Assembly (NCBI GenBank): GCA_950097015.1
Contig: CATNEN010000003.1
Coordinates: 13,745,001-13,809,000, forward strand
Length of the DNA stretch: 64,000 nucleotides
Reading direction: 5' to 3'
DNA from: Macrostomum hystrix
Taxonomy: Eukaryota > Platyhelminthes > Macrostomidae
This document shows, one piece after another, positions 22,901 through 34,974 of this stretch. Made by a program: the position numbers and the translations under genes. The notes under the pieces were generated by a model. It made no database searches. It was not told the origin of the DNA and was given only the letters and a program-made list of their open reading frames with translations. Each line of letters opens with the position of its first letter. Positions within the stretch are counted from its first letter, which is position 1.

Positions 22901-25691
22901 GAGGCGCAGTGCGAATTCGTGTATAGGGGTGTATGAAATACACTAGCGCTTATGGGAAAAATCCAACCTTCGGCCAGAACCATTGAATATCTCGATGGCC
23001 TGAAGAGCTGGCGACTTGATTCTTGTTTCAGAAGATGCGCAACAAAAAGTTGGCCCGTGTTCTTGAGTTGTTCTATCGGGTGCAGCACAAAGCACCCGAC
23101 TTGGCAGTTCTACTGATAAAGCCTGTTCTATATTCTAATATACGGCTGGTTAATAAAACAGAGAAGGAAAGAAAAGTAAGGCCTTATGCGACATCATTTT
23201 CCTAATTAGATTTTCAACGCTAACTAGCATTCGAATTTTCTTTGTCAATGATCATGAACAGGTAATTCAGTTTTTTCTTCTACTGCAAGGTCTTCTCTTT
23301 GATTGGAAGGATAGAATCTAAATAATTTATAAAGTCTGAAAATCCAAGGATTAGAGATAAAAGTTTAGAAAATACTTTAGGATCTGAGAGATAGACAACA
23401 ATTAACAATCTTGGGATCTGGGAGAATATGAGGATCGGGGAGAATATGAGGATTGGGGAGAATATGAGGATCTGGGAGAATATGAGGTTCGGGGAAAATA
23501 TGAGGATCGGGGAGAATATGAGGATTGGGGAGAATATGAGGATCTGGGAGAATATGAGGATCTGATAATTTGAGGATCTGGAAGAATATGAGGTTCGGGG
23601 AGAATATGAGGATCTGGAAGAATGTGAGGATCTGGGAGAATGAGGATCTGGGAGAATATGAGGTTCGGGGGAGAATATGAGGATTGGGAGAATATGAGGA
23701 TCTGGGAGAATATAAGGTTCGGGGAGAATATGAGGATCTGGGAGAATATGAGGATCTGTGATAATTTGAGGATCTGGGAGAATATGAGGTTCGGGGAAAA
23801 TGAGGATCTGTGATAATTTGAGGATCTGGGAATGACACCAAAAAGCAATCTTAAACACACCTTGTCCTCCAAGGAATGGAAGCAGACATAGACCAGATCT
23901 CCGTGCAGTTTCCTGTTTGGCGGCGGCGGATGCCACTGGCTGAATGACAAGCCGCCGTTTGAAACACAGATCGGCGGCTTGCCAGTTAGACTAAGCGGAT
24001 GAAGCGGCATTACTGGCAGATCGTGCGCGCCAGGCAGGGCATAATCTGGCGGTTCGAATGGCGAAGATTTGCCAATACCGCTGCTGCCGCTGTTGCCGCC
24101 GATGCCGCTGCCATTGTTGGCGCCGCCGGTGCCGGAATTGGAGCCGGAATTGGCGCCACTATTGCCGCCACCCTGGCCGCCCTGACGACCGCTCTGACCG
24201 CCGTTGCCGCTGTTGCCACCGCCGATGCCGCTGATGCTGGTGACGGAGCCCGGAGGCCTCGGCGAACAAAGCAGCGAGTTCTGGGTGACGGCGTTAACAA
24301 AACTCAGCGACATCTGCTCGCGGCCAAGATAGGCGTCAATTGGCTCGGTGGATCGGAGGATGTCTTGAATGTGGCGCAGGTGGCTCTTGGCCTCCTTGAC
24401 GTTGTAAATCTCTGTTGATTAATTGTTCGATGGCTTGAAGGGTTAAATTGCGAATTCACAGATTCCATCCCTCACCAACCTCCTTAAGTCACAGATCCCA
24501 CCCCTACCCCACCTCCAACAGTCACAGATCCCATCCCTTCCCCACCTCCATCAGTCAGTCACAGATCCCATCCCTTCCCCACCTCCATCAGTCAGTCACA
24601 GATCCCATACCTACCCCACCTCCATCAGTCACAAATCCCATCCATACCCACCTCCAACATCACAGATCCCAATCCCTACCCCACCTCCATCAGTCACAGA
24701 TCCCATCCATACCCACCTCCAACATCACAGATCCCCATCCCTACTCCACCACCATTAGTCACAGATCCCATCCCTACCCCACCACCATTAGTCACAGATC
24801 CCATCCCTACCCCACCACCATTAGTCACAGATCCCATCCCTACCCCACCACCATTAGTCACAGATCCCATCCCTACCCCACCACCATTAGTCACAGATCC
24901 TATCCCTACCCCACCACCATTAGTCACAGATCCCATCCCTACCCCACCACCATTAGTCACAGATCCCATCCCTACCCCACCACCATTAGTCACAGATCCC
25001 ATCCCTATCCCACCTCCATTAGTCACAGATCCCATCCCTATCCCACCTCCATCATCACAGATCCCATCCCTACCCCACCTCCATCAGTCACAGATCCCAT
25101 CCCTACCCCACCTCCATCAGTCACAGATCTCATCGCTTCCCCACCTCCAACAGTCACAGATCCCATCCCTGCCCCACCTCTATCAGTCACCATGTCACCA
25201 TTATCCAAATATGTATCAAGCTACTCACCCTCCACAATGCGTATAGAGCAGCCCTCGGCTAGGTCTGGCACATTTTTGAGTTCAACAAAATTGTCCAACT
25301 GTTTTCCAGCCAAGCTGAGACTAAAACAAGTCCGATGACAGCAGTCTTCGCGATCGGTGAGTATCTGGTGGATCTCTTGCACCAACTCCTGTGAGCTCAC
25401 TGGCATACTGAACGATTCACCGTTTGGTGGCAGAAAATTCACCGTATAGTGAAATTCCTTCTCCTTATCCTTGGCTTCGTCATCTTCGCCATCAGCTTCC
25501 TTAGCAACGGGCGCTATGGCAACAGAATCACCGTTGCTATTATCGCCGGAGTGACCATTCAAAGAATCAGATTTGACGGCAGACTTTGCTTTGAAAGTGG
25601 CATCAACTTCAAGTTTGGTATTACCATTGGCTAGTGCGGATTGGTCGTCCTCTTTGTGACCATTGACACCGCCGCCATTCAACTCTGGCAT
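13908..25691 (-). CDS. CLUH: clustered mitochondria protein homologue (CLUH), complete, nine exons
   Basis: CLUH is a cytosolic RNA-binding protein that binds mRNAs of nuclear-encoded mitochondrial proteins and controls mitochondrial distribution and metabolism. Exons on the minus strand: 25229..25691, 23861..24411, 21916..22228, 18772..19264, 17716..18072, 16694..17240, 15754..16119, 14781..15389 and 13908..14327. Phases agree and give about 1372 aa (human about 1309). Family landmarks in order: LVQEIHQILTDREDCCHRTCFSL and PPNRKLHGDLVYV in the N-terminal region; SPRGFYLNRCTDSVFDPRP; the CLU core with AINPVDP, WNNLFLSLGYDVKGHY, GTVLVDYRG and VDFGKTIV; HTSVECKGIRG; then TPR-like repeats around GDYGLALQQQQKAV and HLGLYAFALGQFDNAL; and ETLNLVNGIFFI near the C terminus. 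Exon 2 contains a Gly/Asn/Ser-rich insert, and a linker of about 100 residues present in human is missing near the exon 5/6 junction. Intron 4 appears to use a GC donor. Seven of eight introns contain private tandem arrays. Confidence 0.95.
14400..14735. repeat. 45-bp minisatellite, CLUH intron 8
   Basis: About seven imperfect copies of a unit with gaatgaccctatagagaaaa and ggtcataatgga. It occupies most of the intron between 14327 and 14781. Confidence 0.9.
15502..15680 (-). mobile_element. SINE family B fragment, CLUH intron 7
   Basis: Read on the minus strand it has a tRNA-like head with box B (ggttcgattcccgac-like, here gggttcgattcccgactc with changes). The conserved body follows: a segment like cctttagcaagacactt, here with an internal inversion-like change, and agtccatggactg. 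It is the same family as the fuller copy at 49741-50042. Confidence 0.75.
16195..16545. repeat. 21-bp minisatellite, CLUH intron 6
   Basis: About 16 copies of a 21-bp unit (core tatatcaactccattctccc with atctacc variants). The period is seven codons, so repetitive reading frames stay open on the plus strand; they are not genes. Confidence 0.93.
17370..17640. repeat. about 39-bp minisatellite, CLUH intron 5
   Basis: Six or seven imperfect copies with ggtcgagagcatgtgcacat and aaaaggcctctgatt. It lies between the exons at 16694..17240 and 17716..18072. Confidence 0.88.
18240..18640. repeat. diverged about 60-bp repeat, CLUH intron 4
   Basis: About six diverged AT-rich copies with aatcccagaaaatac, aataccataattgtaat and ttatccccat. 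It is older-looking than the other arrays and lies upstream (on +) of the GC donor of exon 4. Confidence 0.8.
18760..18776 (-). promoter_or_regulatory. CLUH: GC 5' splice site of CLUH intron 4
   Basis: On the minus strand exon 4 ends GATGAGAA and the intron starts GCAAGTGC. Joining it to the acceptor CTCAG at 18073 gives VTDEKFSELLQSL, which lines up residue for residue with the CLUH family at this point (human VSHPRYLELLERT as recalled). A GT alternative further downstream (AG then GTCATA) keeps the phase but adds about 15 non-homologous residues. GCAAGT is the usual form of a GC donor. Confidence 0.75.
19349..19612 (-). mobile_element. SINE family A copy, CLUH intron 3
   Basis: Reads on the minus strand. 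It contains the family blocks agtgtacactgcctgacgat, gagaaagtcaggg, gagtcagcgaaatgggc and the terminal gggtctagtgtcac, with a degraded tRNA-like head at the high-coordinate end. Confidence 0.85.
19990..21785. repeat. 24-bp minisatellite, CLUH intron 3
   Basis: About 54 near-identical copies of a 24-bp unit (core atccctaatgaatctaggtc) run from about 20096 to 21400, flanked on both sides by diverged units. Copies alternate mainly between two variants (gtccca and gtctca). The 24-bp period is eight codons, so a 471-residue plus-strand ORF of MNLG(P/L)RSL repeats stays open. It is antisense to CLUH and has no support as a gene. Confidence 0.95.
22276..22596 (+). mobile_element. SINE family A, best copy, CLUH intron 2
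   Basis: The tRNA-like head has box A (ggtggcagcgcggttat) and box B (aagttcgattccac). The body has gcacagtgaaatgtacactg, cctgacgatgagaaagtcag, tgtgtgcgtgtgtgctcag and gagtcagcgaaatgggctg, and the end is ctgcgggtctagtgtcacc. It is antisense to CLUH. Confidence 0.88.
22733..23088 (+). repeat. dispersed repeat C, copy 1 (CLUH intron 2)
   Basis: This block of about 350 bp recurs in inverted orientation at 49384-49735. Shared stretches include gtcagggtgtccatag, aggtaggtgaccaccgaag, ggcaaggccgcactgaggcg, aagagctggcgacttgattc and the end ggtgcagcac. No tRNA-like head, TIR or coding capacity is recognised. The family is not identified. Confidence 0.8.
23405..23832. repeat. 18-bp minisatellite, CLUH intron 2
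   Basis: About 23 copies of gaggatctgggagaatat with variants (gttcgg, attggg, gataatt). It lies directly upstream on + of exon 2's donor, so it begins a few tens of bases inside the intron. Confidence 0.93.
24462..25195. repeat. 33-bp minisatellite filling CLUH intron 1
   Basis: About 23 copies of a 33-bp unit (core agtcacagatcccatcccta followed by ccccacc and a ccatt/ccaac variant). It occupies about 90% of the intron between 24411 and 25229. Long ORFs on both strands are artefacts of a period divisible by three. Confidence 0.95.
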
Positions 25692-25954
25692 GTCTGGCTT
25701 TCTGTTCTTGTTGTTAGTTTACGGTTTTGTCTAGTCGGTTATTTTAGCTTCTAGTACAACTGATTGTCTCTTTTCTGAGAAAACGCTACTGAAGAAGTTC
25801 CAAGTGCGACGCTAGTTTTCTTATGACTGTAATTAAAATTCGAGCTGAAATTGAGAAAAATTAAATAAATTTAAACATTTTTATTTTTAATTCTTTGTTT
25901 TGAAAGCATAACATTTAGCTTCTGATTTCTGATAGCTAAGTTCGTTTAGTTTAG

Positions 25955-26235
25955 TTCAGTAGGTCGAGGGTTTGATTCCCGACTCTACTAAAACAGTTTT
26001 GGGGCACATGTAATCAATCCTAAGATAGTATTCTATTAGATAGATTTTTTACTCCCTAATCGATAGGTCGGGAGTTCGATTCTCAGTCTAACGTGAACAA
26101 TTGCTTTCGCTTAAACAGGGGTAAAACTGATACAATAGCTGGGATAGAAATTTAGGTAGGTTTTGGCCCCATGGCCTAAACAACTAACTGTACGCCGCCT
26201 TTAGATTGTTGGTTTGGTTTTAGAATTCGCGCAAA
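25955..26235 (+). mobile_element. two adjacent SINE family B fragments
   Basis: Two box-B-like segments occur (gggtttgattcccgactc and gggagttcgattctcagt). The second is followed by weakly conserved body and the family element tgtacgccgccttt. Both heads are truncated. Confidence 0.65.
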
Positions 26236-27308
26236 TGATACAATGAAAGAAAAGATTTGCGAATAAAGTTGCTACAAATAAAAAAGCTCGTCGTCTAATT
26301 AACTACTCCCACTGTGCGAATATAGTCACACTAAACAGTCTCTCTTAACCCAGTTAAGCATGCATTTGTTTTAACAATATAGGAACAGAAGCATTGCTAG
26401 CTTGTTAGATCGACAATTTAACAAGTGTTTTAGCCCCTTTAATAATTTTTTCCTGTCTCTAAATTAGTCTGTCTAACTGTGCATTTATTCAAATGAAATT
26501 CACAGAATACGCGCACACACCGAAAGAACAGAGGGTCAAAGAGAAAGAGAGGTAAAGAAGGGTTGGTCCGGTGTAATGGAACGAACCAGTTTTTTCTAGT
26601 TTCTAGTTCAATCAGAAAGGAAGTAAACGCAATTAGAGAAAGACTTCTGGGGAGAGAAGCTATGGAATCTTTCGTTCTATCTTTAATAGAGAAACAAATA
26701 GGCAGGAAAATGCTGTGGAATATCCAATGGTCACTTTGGTCTCGGTGACTATGTGGGTCAAAACCTGTTTCAAAACATGTGTTACATTATATGCTAGAAA
26801 TGGCCAAGTTAGAAATGCAACATGAAACGCTAATACATGCATATACAAATTGGCCACAGGGTGTATGGCATAACACTTGCGTAGGCTTGAGGGAATCTAT
26901 TGATTTTCAAGTCCACTATGAATACAGGCAGCAATGCCCTAGTGACCTCTTGGCAACCGAACACTCTTTGAACCTTTGTTCTGATAATTATAAACATATC
27001 AGTTTACTGAAACATATGGTGTTGCTAATACAAGATGAATTACTTTTCAAATAACATTGCATCACTTCCGATACCCTAGTCCAGAACAATATTAAATAAC
27101 CTGAATCTTTTTCGCCACTGTTTATGCCAGAGAAACTTGCATAATGTGATTTCGGATAATTCTAAAGTTAGCATGAAGCAATCTGTTGTTTTCGTATTTA
27201 GGGTATTCATAAACCATTGAATAATAGAACTCTTGAAATATAGAATTCTAGAAGCCATAATTCTATGCATCAACATAAACATTCTAGATTCTGTACTACA
27301 GCTCATGT

Positions 27309-27690
27309 TTCAATTCTAGCGACTCCTGCTGCGATTCTAGCTGCTACTCCTGCTGCGATTCTAGCTGCTACTCCTGCTGCGATTCTAGCTGCTACTCCTG
27401 CTGCGATTCTAGCTGCTACTCCTGCTGCGATTCTAGCTGCTACTCCTGCTGCGATTCTAGCTGCTACTCCTGCTGCGATTCTAGCTGCTACTCCTGCTGC
27501 GATTCTAGCTGCTACTCCTGCTGCGATTCTAGCTCCTACTCCTGCTGCGATTCTAGCTGCTACTCCTGCTGCGATTCAGCTTTAAATCCTGCTGCGATTC
27601 TGGTTATAATCCTGCTGCGATTGTTTATAATCCTGCTGCGATTCTGCTTATAATTCTGCTGCGATTCTGCTTATAATTCTGCTGCGATTC
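27309..27690. repeat. 24-bp minisatellite
   Basis: About eleven near-perfect copies of a 24-bp unit (ctgctgcgattctagctgct plus actc), followed by shorter diverged copies such as cctgctgcgattctgcttat. The Ala-rich ORF here comes from the repeat. Confidence 0.93.
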
Positions 27691-28277
27691 TAGGCGGGGG
27701 CTCTCGTTATTTTTTAGAACTCAAACTTCAACAGAGCTCACAACACCATACCACACCCACTTACAGCTGAACTTTAGACTCTAGATAAGAAGTCTTACAG
27801 ATTATTTTATTACAATTCAGTCGCTAAAATGAATGTAATTAGTAATCAATCGTGGAAAATTACTGCACGTGAAATTTGAAACACTTAACTTTAGACCTAC
27901 TTCTATCTTATCTAACTACGCAGAACACAGTCAAGTAATTGTATATAGAAAAAACTATCGTTAAACTCTTTAACTTGACATATAGAATAATTTCAACCTA
28001 ACGTTATAAAGGGCCATTAGTAGAAGCTAAGGGTAATTTCTTGCACTTTAGGTTAGGTGTGCGTGAGACATATAGGTTTATACATAATATCGCCTACATA
28101 ACAAAAGTACACAACGCATTGGAAATGAAAAAATGACAATAAAGACTTGACCAACACAAATCAACGAAAAGAAAATCAAAAGCTTGTGAGGAAAAGAAGC
28201 TTAAAAAAAGTTTGATCTGACTGTACACCTACCTATATGTTTTTTTAATTACTATTTGTCACGTATATTCCATAGGA

Positions 28278-28793
28278 CAGGGGTCGGCAAACTCCGGCCC
28301 GCGGGCCAGATGCGGCCCTCGAAGCTCCCAAATCCGGCCCGTTGCCCCTTCTGACATCTACAGTGTCCTGTTTCATCTCTCTCATGTCTCATCGCTCTCG
28401 TGTCTCATCTCTCTCGTGTCTCATCTCTCCCGTGTCTCATCGCTCTCGTGTCTCATCTCTCTCGTGTCTCATCTCTCTCATGTCTCATCGCTCTCGTGTC
28501 TCATCTCTCTCGTGTCTCATCTCTCCCGTGTCTCATCTCTCTCGTGTCTTATCTCTCCCGTGTCTAATCTCTCCCGTGTCTAATCTCTCCCGTGTCTAAT
28601 CTCTTCCCTGTCTTATCTCTCCCGTGTCTCATCTCTCTCGTGTCCCATCTTTCCTGTGTCTCATCTCTCCCGTGTCTCATCTCTCCCCGTGTCTCATCTC
28701 TCCCCTATCTCATATTTATACAGTCAATGCGGCCCGCTGTCGTCTTTTAGGCTCTCTCTTTGGCCCGCCAGCAAATAAGTTTGCCCACCCCTG
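28278..28793. mobile_element. non-autonomous hAT-type DNA transposon with 8-bp target duplication
   Basis: The left end is CAGGGGTCGGCAAACT and the right end is the inverted match AGTTTGCCCACCCCTG (AAGTTTGCCCACCCCTG with flank). The sub-terminal sequence is rich in GGCCCG on both sides. The element is flanked by a perfect 8-bp duplication CCATAGGA at 28270-28277 and 28794-28801. TIRs of this form, GGCCCG-rich ends and 8-bp duplications are typical of hAT elements. No transposase remains; a tandem array occupies most of the interior. Confidence 0.92.
28365..28720. repeat. 15-bp minisatellite inside the hAT element
   Basis: About 23 copies of tctctcgtgtctcat with variants (tctcccgtgtctcat). 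They make up about 70% of the transposon. The unit is nearly the same as that of the array in kinase intron 3 (7081-7697). Confidence 0.93.
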
Positions 28794-28801
28794 CCATAGG
28801 A

Positions 28802-31800
28802 CATTCAGTAGGCAGGCCTTCTCTCTTCCTCTTAAGCTTTTGACAGACCGAAGCATGTCAAAAAGATCGCAATGTCTCACTAAAGAAGTCTAAAGCAACT
28901 ATCAGTGTTCCTAGTAAGTAAACAGAGCTTTTGGTCAGAAGAAGTTAAGAAGTGTGCAAATTTAGAGGCACCAAAGCTTAGAAAAGAAACTGAAAAAAAC
29001 GAAGCAAAATCGACCCTGAATGCACCGACTGACAGTTTTGTACACGAACTGAATAATTGTAAGCAATGTAAGGCATCTGTGTGAAAGAAAAAAACTAACC
29101 ATTACGAAGAGGGAGATTAACTAACTGTACGGAATGAAATAGAAGAAGTCGAGGGTATAGTGCAGCCAGGAAAGGGATTGATTTAGCCTACGGCAGAAGT
29201 AGGAAAAGCAAGCATAAAAGACTAGATCATAGCGACAGCATTTTAAAGGGGATGCTGGCACTAAAATAGAAGCAGTAGCAGCTATTGTACGGTATTGCAA
29301 AGAAACCTGAACACTGATTACTAATGCCGATGCTAAATTAATTACCGAGATATTTTTGTTGACTATAGGTACTCGTTATATTTAAAAGTACAAAAAAACA
29401 TCCCGTCTGCAGCTATTTTTAGTACAAGCAACTTTTATTACTAAAATAGTTTTTATGAGTAGCACATAGAAAAAGCAATTAGCATAATTGCTTCTCAGAA
29501 CATTAGAATAGTGTTTGACCAACGATGGACCAAAACCTGAGATTTATCTCAGGGGAGAGATCAGACAGCCGAGCTAATCTAACTTAGTGCATAGAAAAAA
29601 AACAGGTTGAGTTGAGTAATTTTCATAATGATGACATGAGTCATGTCACAGTCGGAGAGATAGGCCAAGGGTATAGAAAATGAATGACCAACTACTACTA
29701 CAGGAACCCGCCAGAACTACTAACTGAAGAAGATCAGAAGAAGAATATTATTATTACATAAATAACGAATGAAGCGTTTCTTTGCATTTTATACTAGAAA
29801 AAACCGTTAGCTATAAAGCTTAAAACTACTAGCTACTAACAGACCTACTTCTTTATTACCAGGTTGAAGTATCTGAAGTGTCTCTTGTAGGTATTTCACT
29901 ATAATTTGCTTCTCTAAATGAGCAAATATTAAATAATATATACTCGCATTTAACTGTATCTATATAGACAGTAAATCTCTGACTATTGTCTGTCTTTTTT
30001 CATCTACACTGAAGACATTGTGCTTGCGTCTATACAGACGGACAGACAATAACAAACCAGACTAGAATACAATTAAACATAGATACAACGAGCTACTATT
30101 AGGGTTAGTAATTGCATTCTCGCCGTTTAGTTAACATTTTATATTTAATGGACGAATAATTTTTCGCAATATTTTTATTATATAAAGCAGACCAAATTTA
30201 AAATGTTAACTAATTTAAGGCAATGTACAGCTAAGGTAAAAACTATATAAAGAGATAAACACTTCTCATAATTGATAAGAAATAGGACCATGCTACTCTA
30301 CAAGCCCTGGGAGACCAAATGGCCTAGATAACTATAAACACTGCTTCTAGAAGAAAAGTGGCTAGCATAAGTTAAGAGGGCCTATTATTAAACATGGCCA
30401 TATATTATGAACTATGAGAGTTGTCAAACGACAGCACACACACTCTACGAGATAAGAGATAAATGCGAGCAGCTAGCCCCTGTATCAAATAGCGGCGCTT
30501 CAAAGTTCCACTTCAAGTTTAACAAAATTGTATACTAGAGAAAAAACCAAGGAATCTTTAGGGAAATGAATATAGGAAATGTGACTAGAAGAATCACGTG
30601 TCTTTCTGATAAGCGCGAAGCAAAAGGCATTGACAATGGAATTCTGTGTTCGTCAGAATAGACTGACAAAAATCAATAATATTTGAACCCTAAAAACTGG
30701 GGTAGGTTGGGTACTCTGGGTTGAGCACTTTGACTATTTATAGTTGGACACGCACTACACAAGTGACACAAATTTATAGTCAAGAGTGGATTGATTCGTA
30801 CACAGTGAATAAGTTCCTTTAGTACTTACTCAAGAGATTACAAAATAAGTGAGGAAAATGGTAATTATCCTACTTATAATAGCTCGTTTGTTTCAATAAC
30901 TTACCTTGAAATTTCAGTCGCCAATTATTATCAATTAGATCGATGGAATCTCTTTATAACAATATTCTATAATTCGAGGAAAGGGAAAAATTAAATCAGA
31001 GGGCTTTAGAAGCGGTCAGTAAAATAGTTGAGTCAAGAATTAATGTCAGCGATAGAAATACGGAGGCCCGTTACAAGACAATCCTTTGGGTAAAATAGAA
31101 CACCAAATTATAAACTGAGGGTGGGGTTGGCGGGTCGGGTGTAAAGGGTGCCACGCCATTGGACGATTTAGAAAGAGAGAAAAGAGAGAGAGGCGTGGCG
31201 GAGAAACCCCGCCTGTCACACCTCACCCGAAGCGGACAGTGTACATTTCGCAAAAGTAGTGGGGTGGGTGCGCACACGGGCCAAGTGAAGTGACGCGCGC
31301 AGTCAGGATAGAGGGGTAGGCAGTGGAGTTGGAGTGGGGCCATTAAGGGAACAGTAGAAGGTCAACCCGAAATACGCAAATAAGAAAAAACTCAGCTAGC
31401 TAGTCCCGGTCCAACCCGATTTCTCCAGGGCTTCTGAGTGGGGAGGTTGCTGAGACAGAGGGTTAGACAGACACGGGGTTCAAAGAGACAGAAAGTTCAG
31501 AGAGAACCCTAAATAATGCTTCTTTTGGCATTGGAAATACCAACAAAAATAGCAGCCAATCCAGTAATGGCAGTTATTGACGCATTTTAGAAAAAAAACT
31601 GTCGAACATATTGTATAACGACAGCTCTAGGGGCAGAGGGCGAGAGGAGGGAATAGATCAAAACGGTTAGTGTATAGAGAAATTAAAGTACAAATGAGGT
31701 GGTGGCGTTGGAAGGCGGGGAATCACCCGTCCTTAACAACCTCAACTCCGTCACTAGTGGGAGAACCCGTGGGCGTGCTGGAAAGCAATCTACACAGAAA

Positions 31801-32667
31801 TGAGGAGAAATTTGTAAGATGCTACAGCCTTTTCTGTTATCTGTTGCCTCCTTACTAAATTACCATATTATAAATAAACAGAGTAAGAGATCTTTTTGAT
31901 GCCACAACAATTAAAGAATCAATTTTATTTGCCTTGATGTTTTGTCTTAGTTAGTACTAAAATTACCAGCTATTAGAATATGATAATAAATAACGTTACA
32001 AGACAAACTAAACTAAGAGAAATGGATATTAGTTTTTTCTTTTAAACAAAAAAGCTGAGAGCAGTGCAATTTCAAAACGAAATAATGAATGGGATTATAC
32101 ACCGTGAGTTTTTTCAATTGAATTTAGTGGCTTGCACAAACCTATTTAATAAAGGGCGGAATAACTGACAATATGCAGGCTTTATATGATGCTTGACAGA
32201 GATTTAAATCGGCGCCAAAAATACTTATATAATATCGGAATTTTTGTCAGATCAACTTATATATTCACCTGATTGTGTAACAATATTTGTCAACTAGAAG
32301 CAACCAATATATAGTTTCAGATAATATGATAAGATTACGCATTTTGGCGCCAATTTTAAATCTCATTGAAATAGTAAAACAATTTGCGCCGATTAAAAAA
32401 CGAAACTAAAATGTATTGATGGAAGGTTTAAAGTAAAATACGGTCACAAACTATTAAAATGAAATTGAGTAAGATAGATGAGATAAATAATTACGATTAT
32501 GATTGGGAAGGGGACCTAACACTATATTATACAGTCGGACTGCGTCAGATAGACACACGAGCACTAGACAACAAACAGCAAAGATATTTTTTATATAAAC
32601 ATAAAATGGACAGCATCGAACAACAACAAAAACAAACTGTTAGTTTTTGTCTTAACCACCTGTTGTT
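28802..32667. other. intergenic, no gene recognised
   Basis: AT-rich sequence with short ORFs lacking recognisable domains, including 32459-32734 (91 codons, plus) and 31071-31343 (minus). A GC-richer patch lies at 31070-31450. A short inverted repeat (attgtctgtc with gacagacaat) occurs around 29986 and 30041. Confidence 0.4.
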
Positions 32668-33149
<482 letters not shown>

Positions 33150-33321
33150 TTATTGCTAGATGATGAGGATGACGAGCTTTCTTGGTGACGCAAAAAGCGG
33201 AAAAAGAAAACTTAATTTTGTTAGACTTCTTAGATAATGAAATAAATTTGGCATGTGGATCCTATACCACGTTTCTATGGAATAGTAATAAAAAACAGCG
33301 CAGCTGTTGCGCAACAAATCT

Positions 33322-33540
33322 GAAAGCTGCACATGGCTGTTCAGCCCATGAACTGAAGTGGGGTCACTCCACCCTCAGTTACCCCAACTAATGTTAATCA
33401 CTCATCACTCAACAGTTGAGTTAACAAAAGCAATGCAGATTTAAGTGTCTTGCTAAGGGACACATTGTTCCAGTGGAGTCGGGAGTCGAACCCCCGACCT
33501 CCAGGTCGCAACTGTAATGCTCTAACCACTTGGCTAAAAA
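33322..33540 (-). mobile_element. SINE family B copy
   Basis: Minus-strand reading shows the tRNA-like head: box A-like gccaagtggttagagc and box B gggggttcgactcccgactc. The body has tgtcccttagcaagacac and the accessory block with ttcagttcatgggctgaac. Confidence 0.85.
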
Positions 33541-34974
33541 CTTCTTTCTGCATGCCCCTGTTGTTATCTCTCTTATCTGCCTTAGCTCTCTTAGGAGTGA
33601 CAAGGGAGCGGCGAAAGTAAATGTTATTAATATTATTAACAAATTCACTATTTCACTAATCTAATAGTTCAAGACAAGAAGCAGTAAGCACTAATTTGCC
33701 TTTTGGGAGATTGAACATAATAGTGCTCACCCTGATTGATAAGTCAGGGTGACTAAATAATAAAGTAAATATCTTAAACTGATAACTTAGCATTATACTT
33801 CTATACTATATTAACTACATACTGATTCATTTATGATATTTCAGTGAATGTGGACATCTATTCACAGGGTATTCTGCATGTTCAATACATACAATTTACC
33901 ATGCATGCCTAGGATCAAAGTTTGCCTGCAGCCCTGCATGCTTATAGGATGTCCACACATTTTCATTCCAAAGGTATTAGAATACAACTCCAATTAAGCT
34001 TTTTTATTTAATAGTAAAACCAAACAAATACAAATACAGAGATGTATAATATATAATACTGATGTGGAAAGCCTTTATGTTTAGAAGTTGGAAGTGGCAG
34101 CAAAGATAGTGTGCTCTATTGGATTCATATTTTTATTTACAACCAGAACAGGATGGCAAGGCCTATGGAGGTTTAAAAAATGTGATGACAGTCTGCCAAA
34201 CCACTGGCTTAGCAAGTTAGGCTGGCTGATTACACCAACAACGTCTCAAGTATGTTGAGGGTTTTTAAGTGCAGCTATACTGGTGATTGCTGCTCATGTT
34301 TAGTCTAATAGCCACAAAACAATATATATGCATTATAGACTTTAACTCAAAGTTAACATTATTTAAAATGCTAAAAACCTATTCGAAAATCAGTTCATAA
34401 TAATATATGAGTTCTGATATTGCCCTTGTTGGCAAACGATAGAAGCAAAAGTAAAGATTGTATCTAATTCATTTACTTCTTAGTACAACTAACAATTGTA
34501 AAACAACAAAAACAATTTACAATAGATAGGTACATCAATCAAGTTAATAGGAACAAATCTTACACAATGACAATGGATCATATAGGCATAAAATGCAAGC
34601 TTAAAGTGAAATTCGAACCAAAAGATTTGAATAGGACTTTTTTATTTATATTCATTTATATATATATTAATTGTATTTTGAATATCAAAATTAAGTCTGT
34701 GGCACTGGTTATGCTAATTTAGGATCACATCCAACTTTTTAAAGTTATTACTTGATAAGTAAGGCCTAGCTAGCACAACAAAAGCAAAGTAAATTAATCT
34801 TAAGTGACCATTAATAACAAATCTAAAAATTAATAAAAAGTTTAAGTAGCTCTATACCTAGCTAATAAAAAACTAATGTTCTTTGTAGGAGGTAGCCAAT
34901 AGGCTTAATTAAATAGCCTACAGTCTGTAGCCTATTGGCTACAAACTATTGGAAATGGCACATCATTTAGTGCT

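Larger units (their letters stand above)
25692..28269. other. upstream region of CLUH, no further gene recognised
   Basis: AT-rich DNA containing SINE B fragments, a 24-bp minisatellite and short ORFs (for example 26563-26748 and 26779-27054) with no recognisable domain. The CLUH promoter should lie in the first few hundred bases but no clear core motif was found. Confidence 0.4.

Noticed and set aside
30460..31460. Possible promoter or gene in a GC-richer patch with short ORFs
   Set aside because: No start-splice-domain combination could be recognised on either strand.
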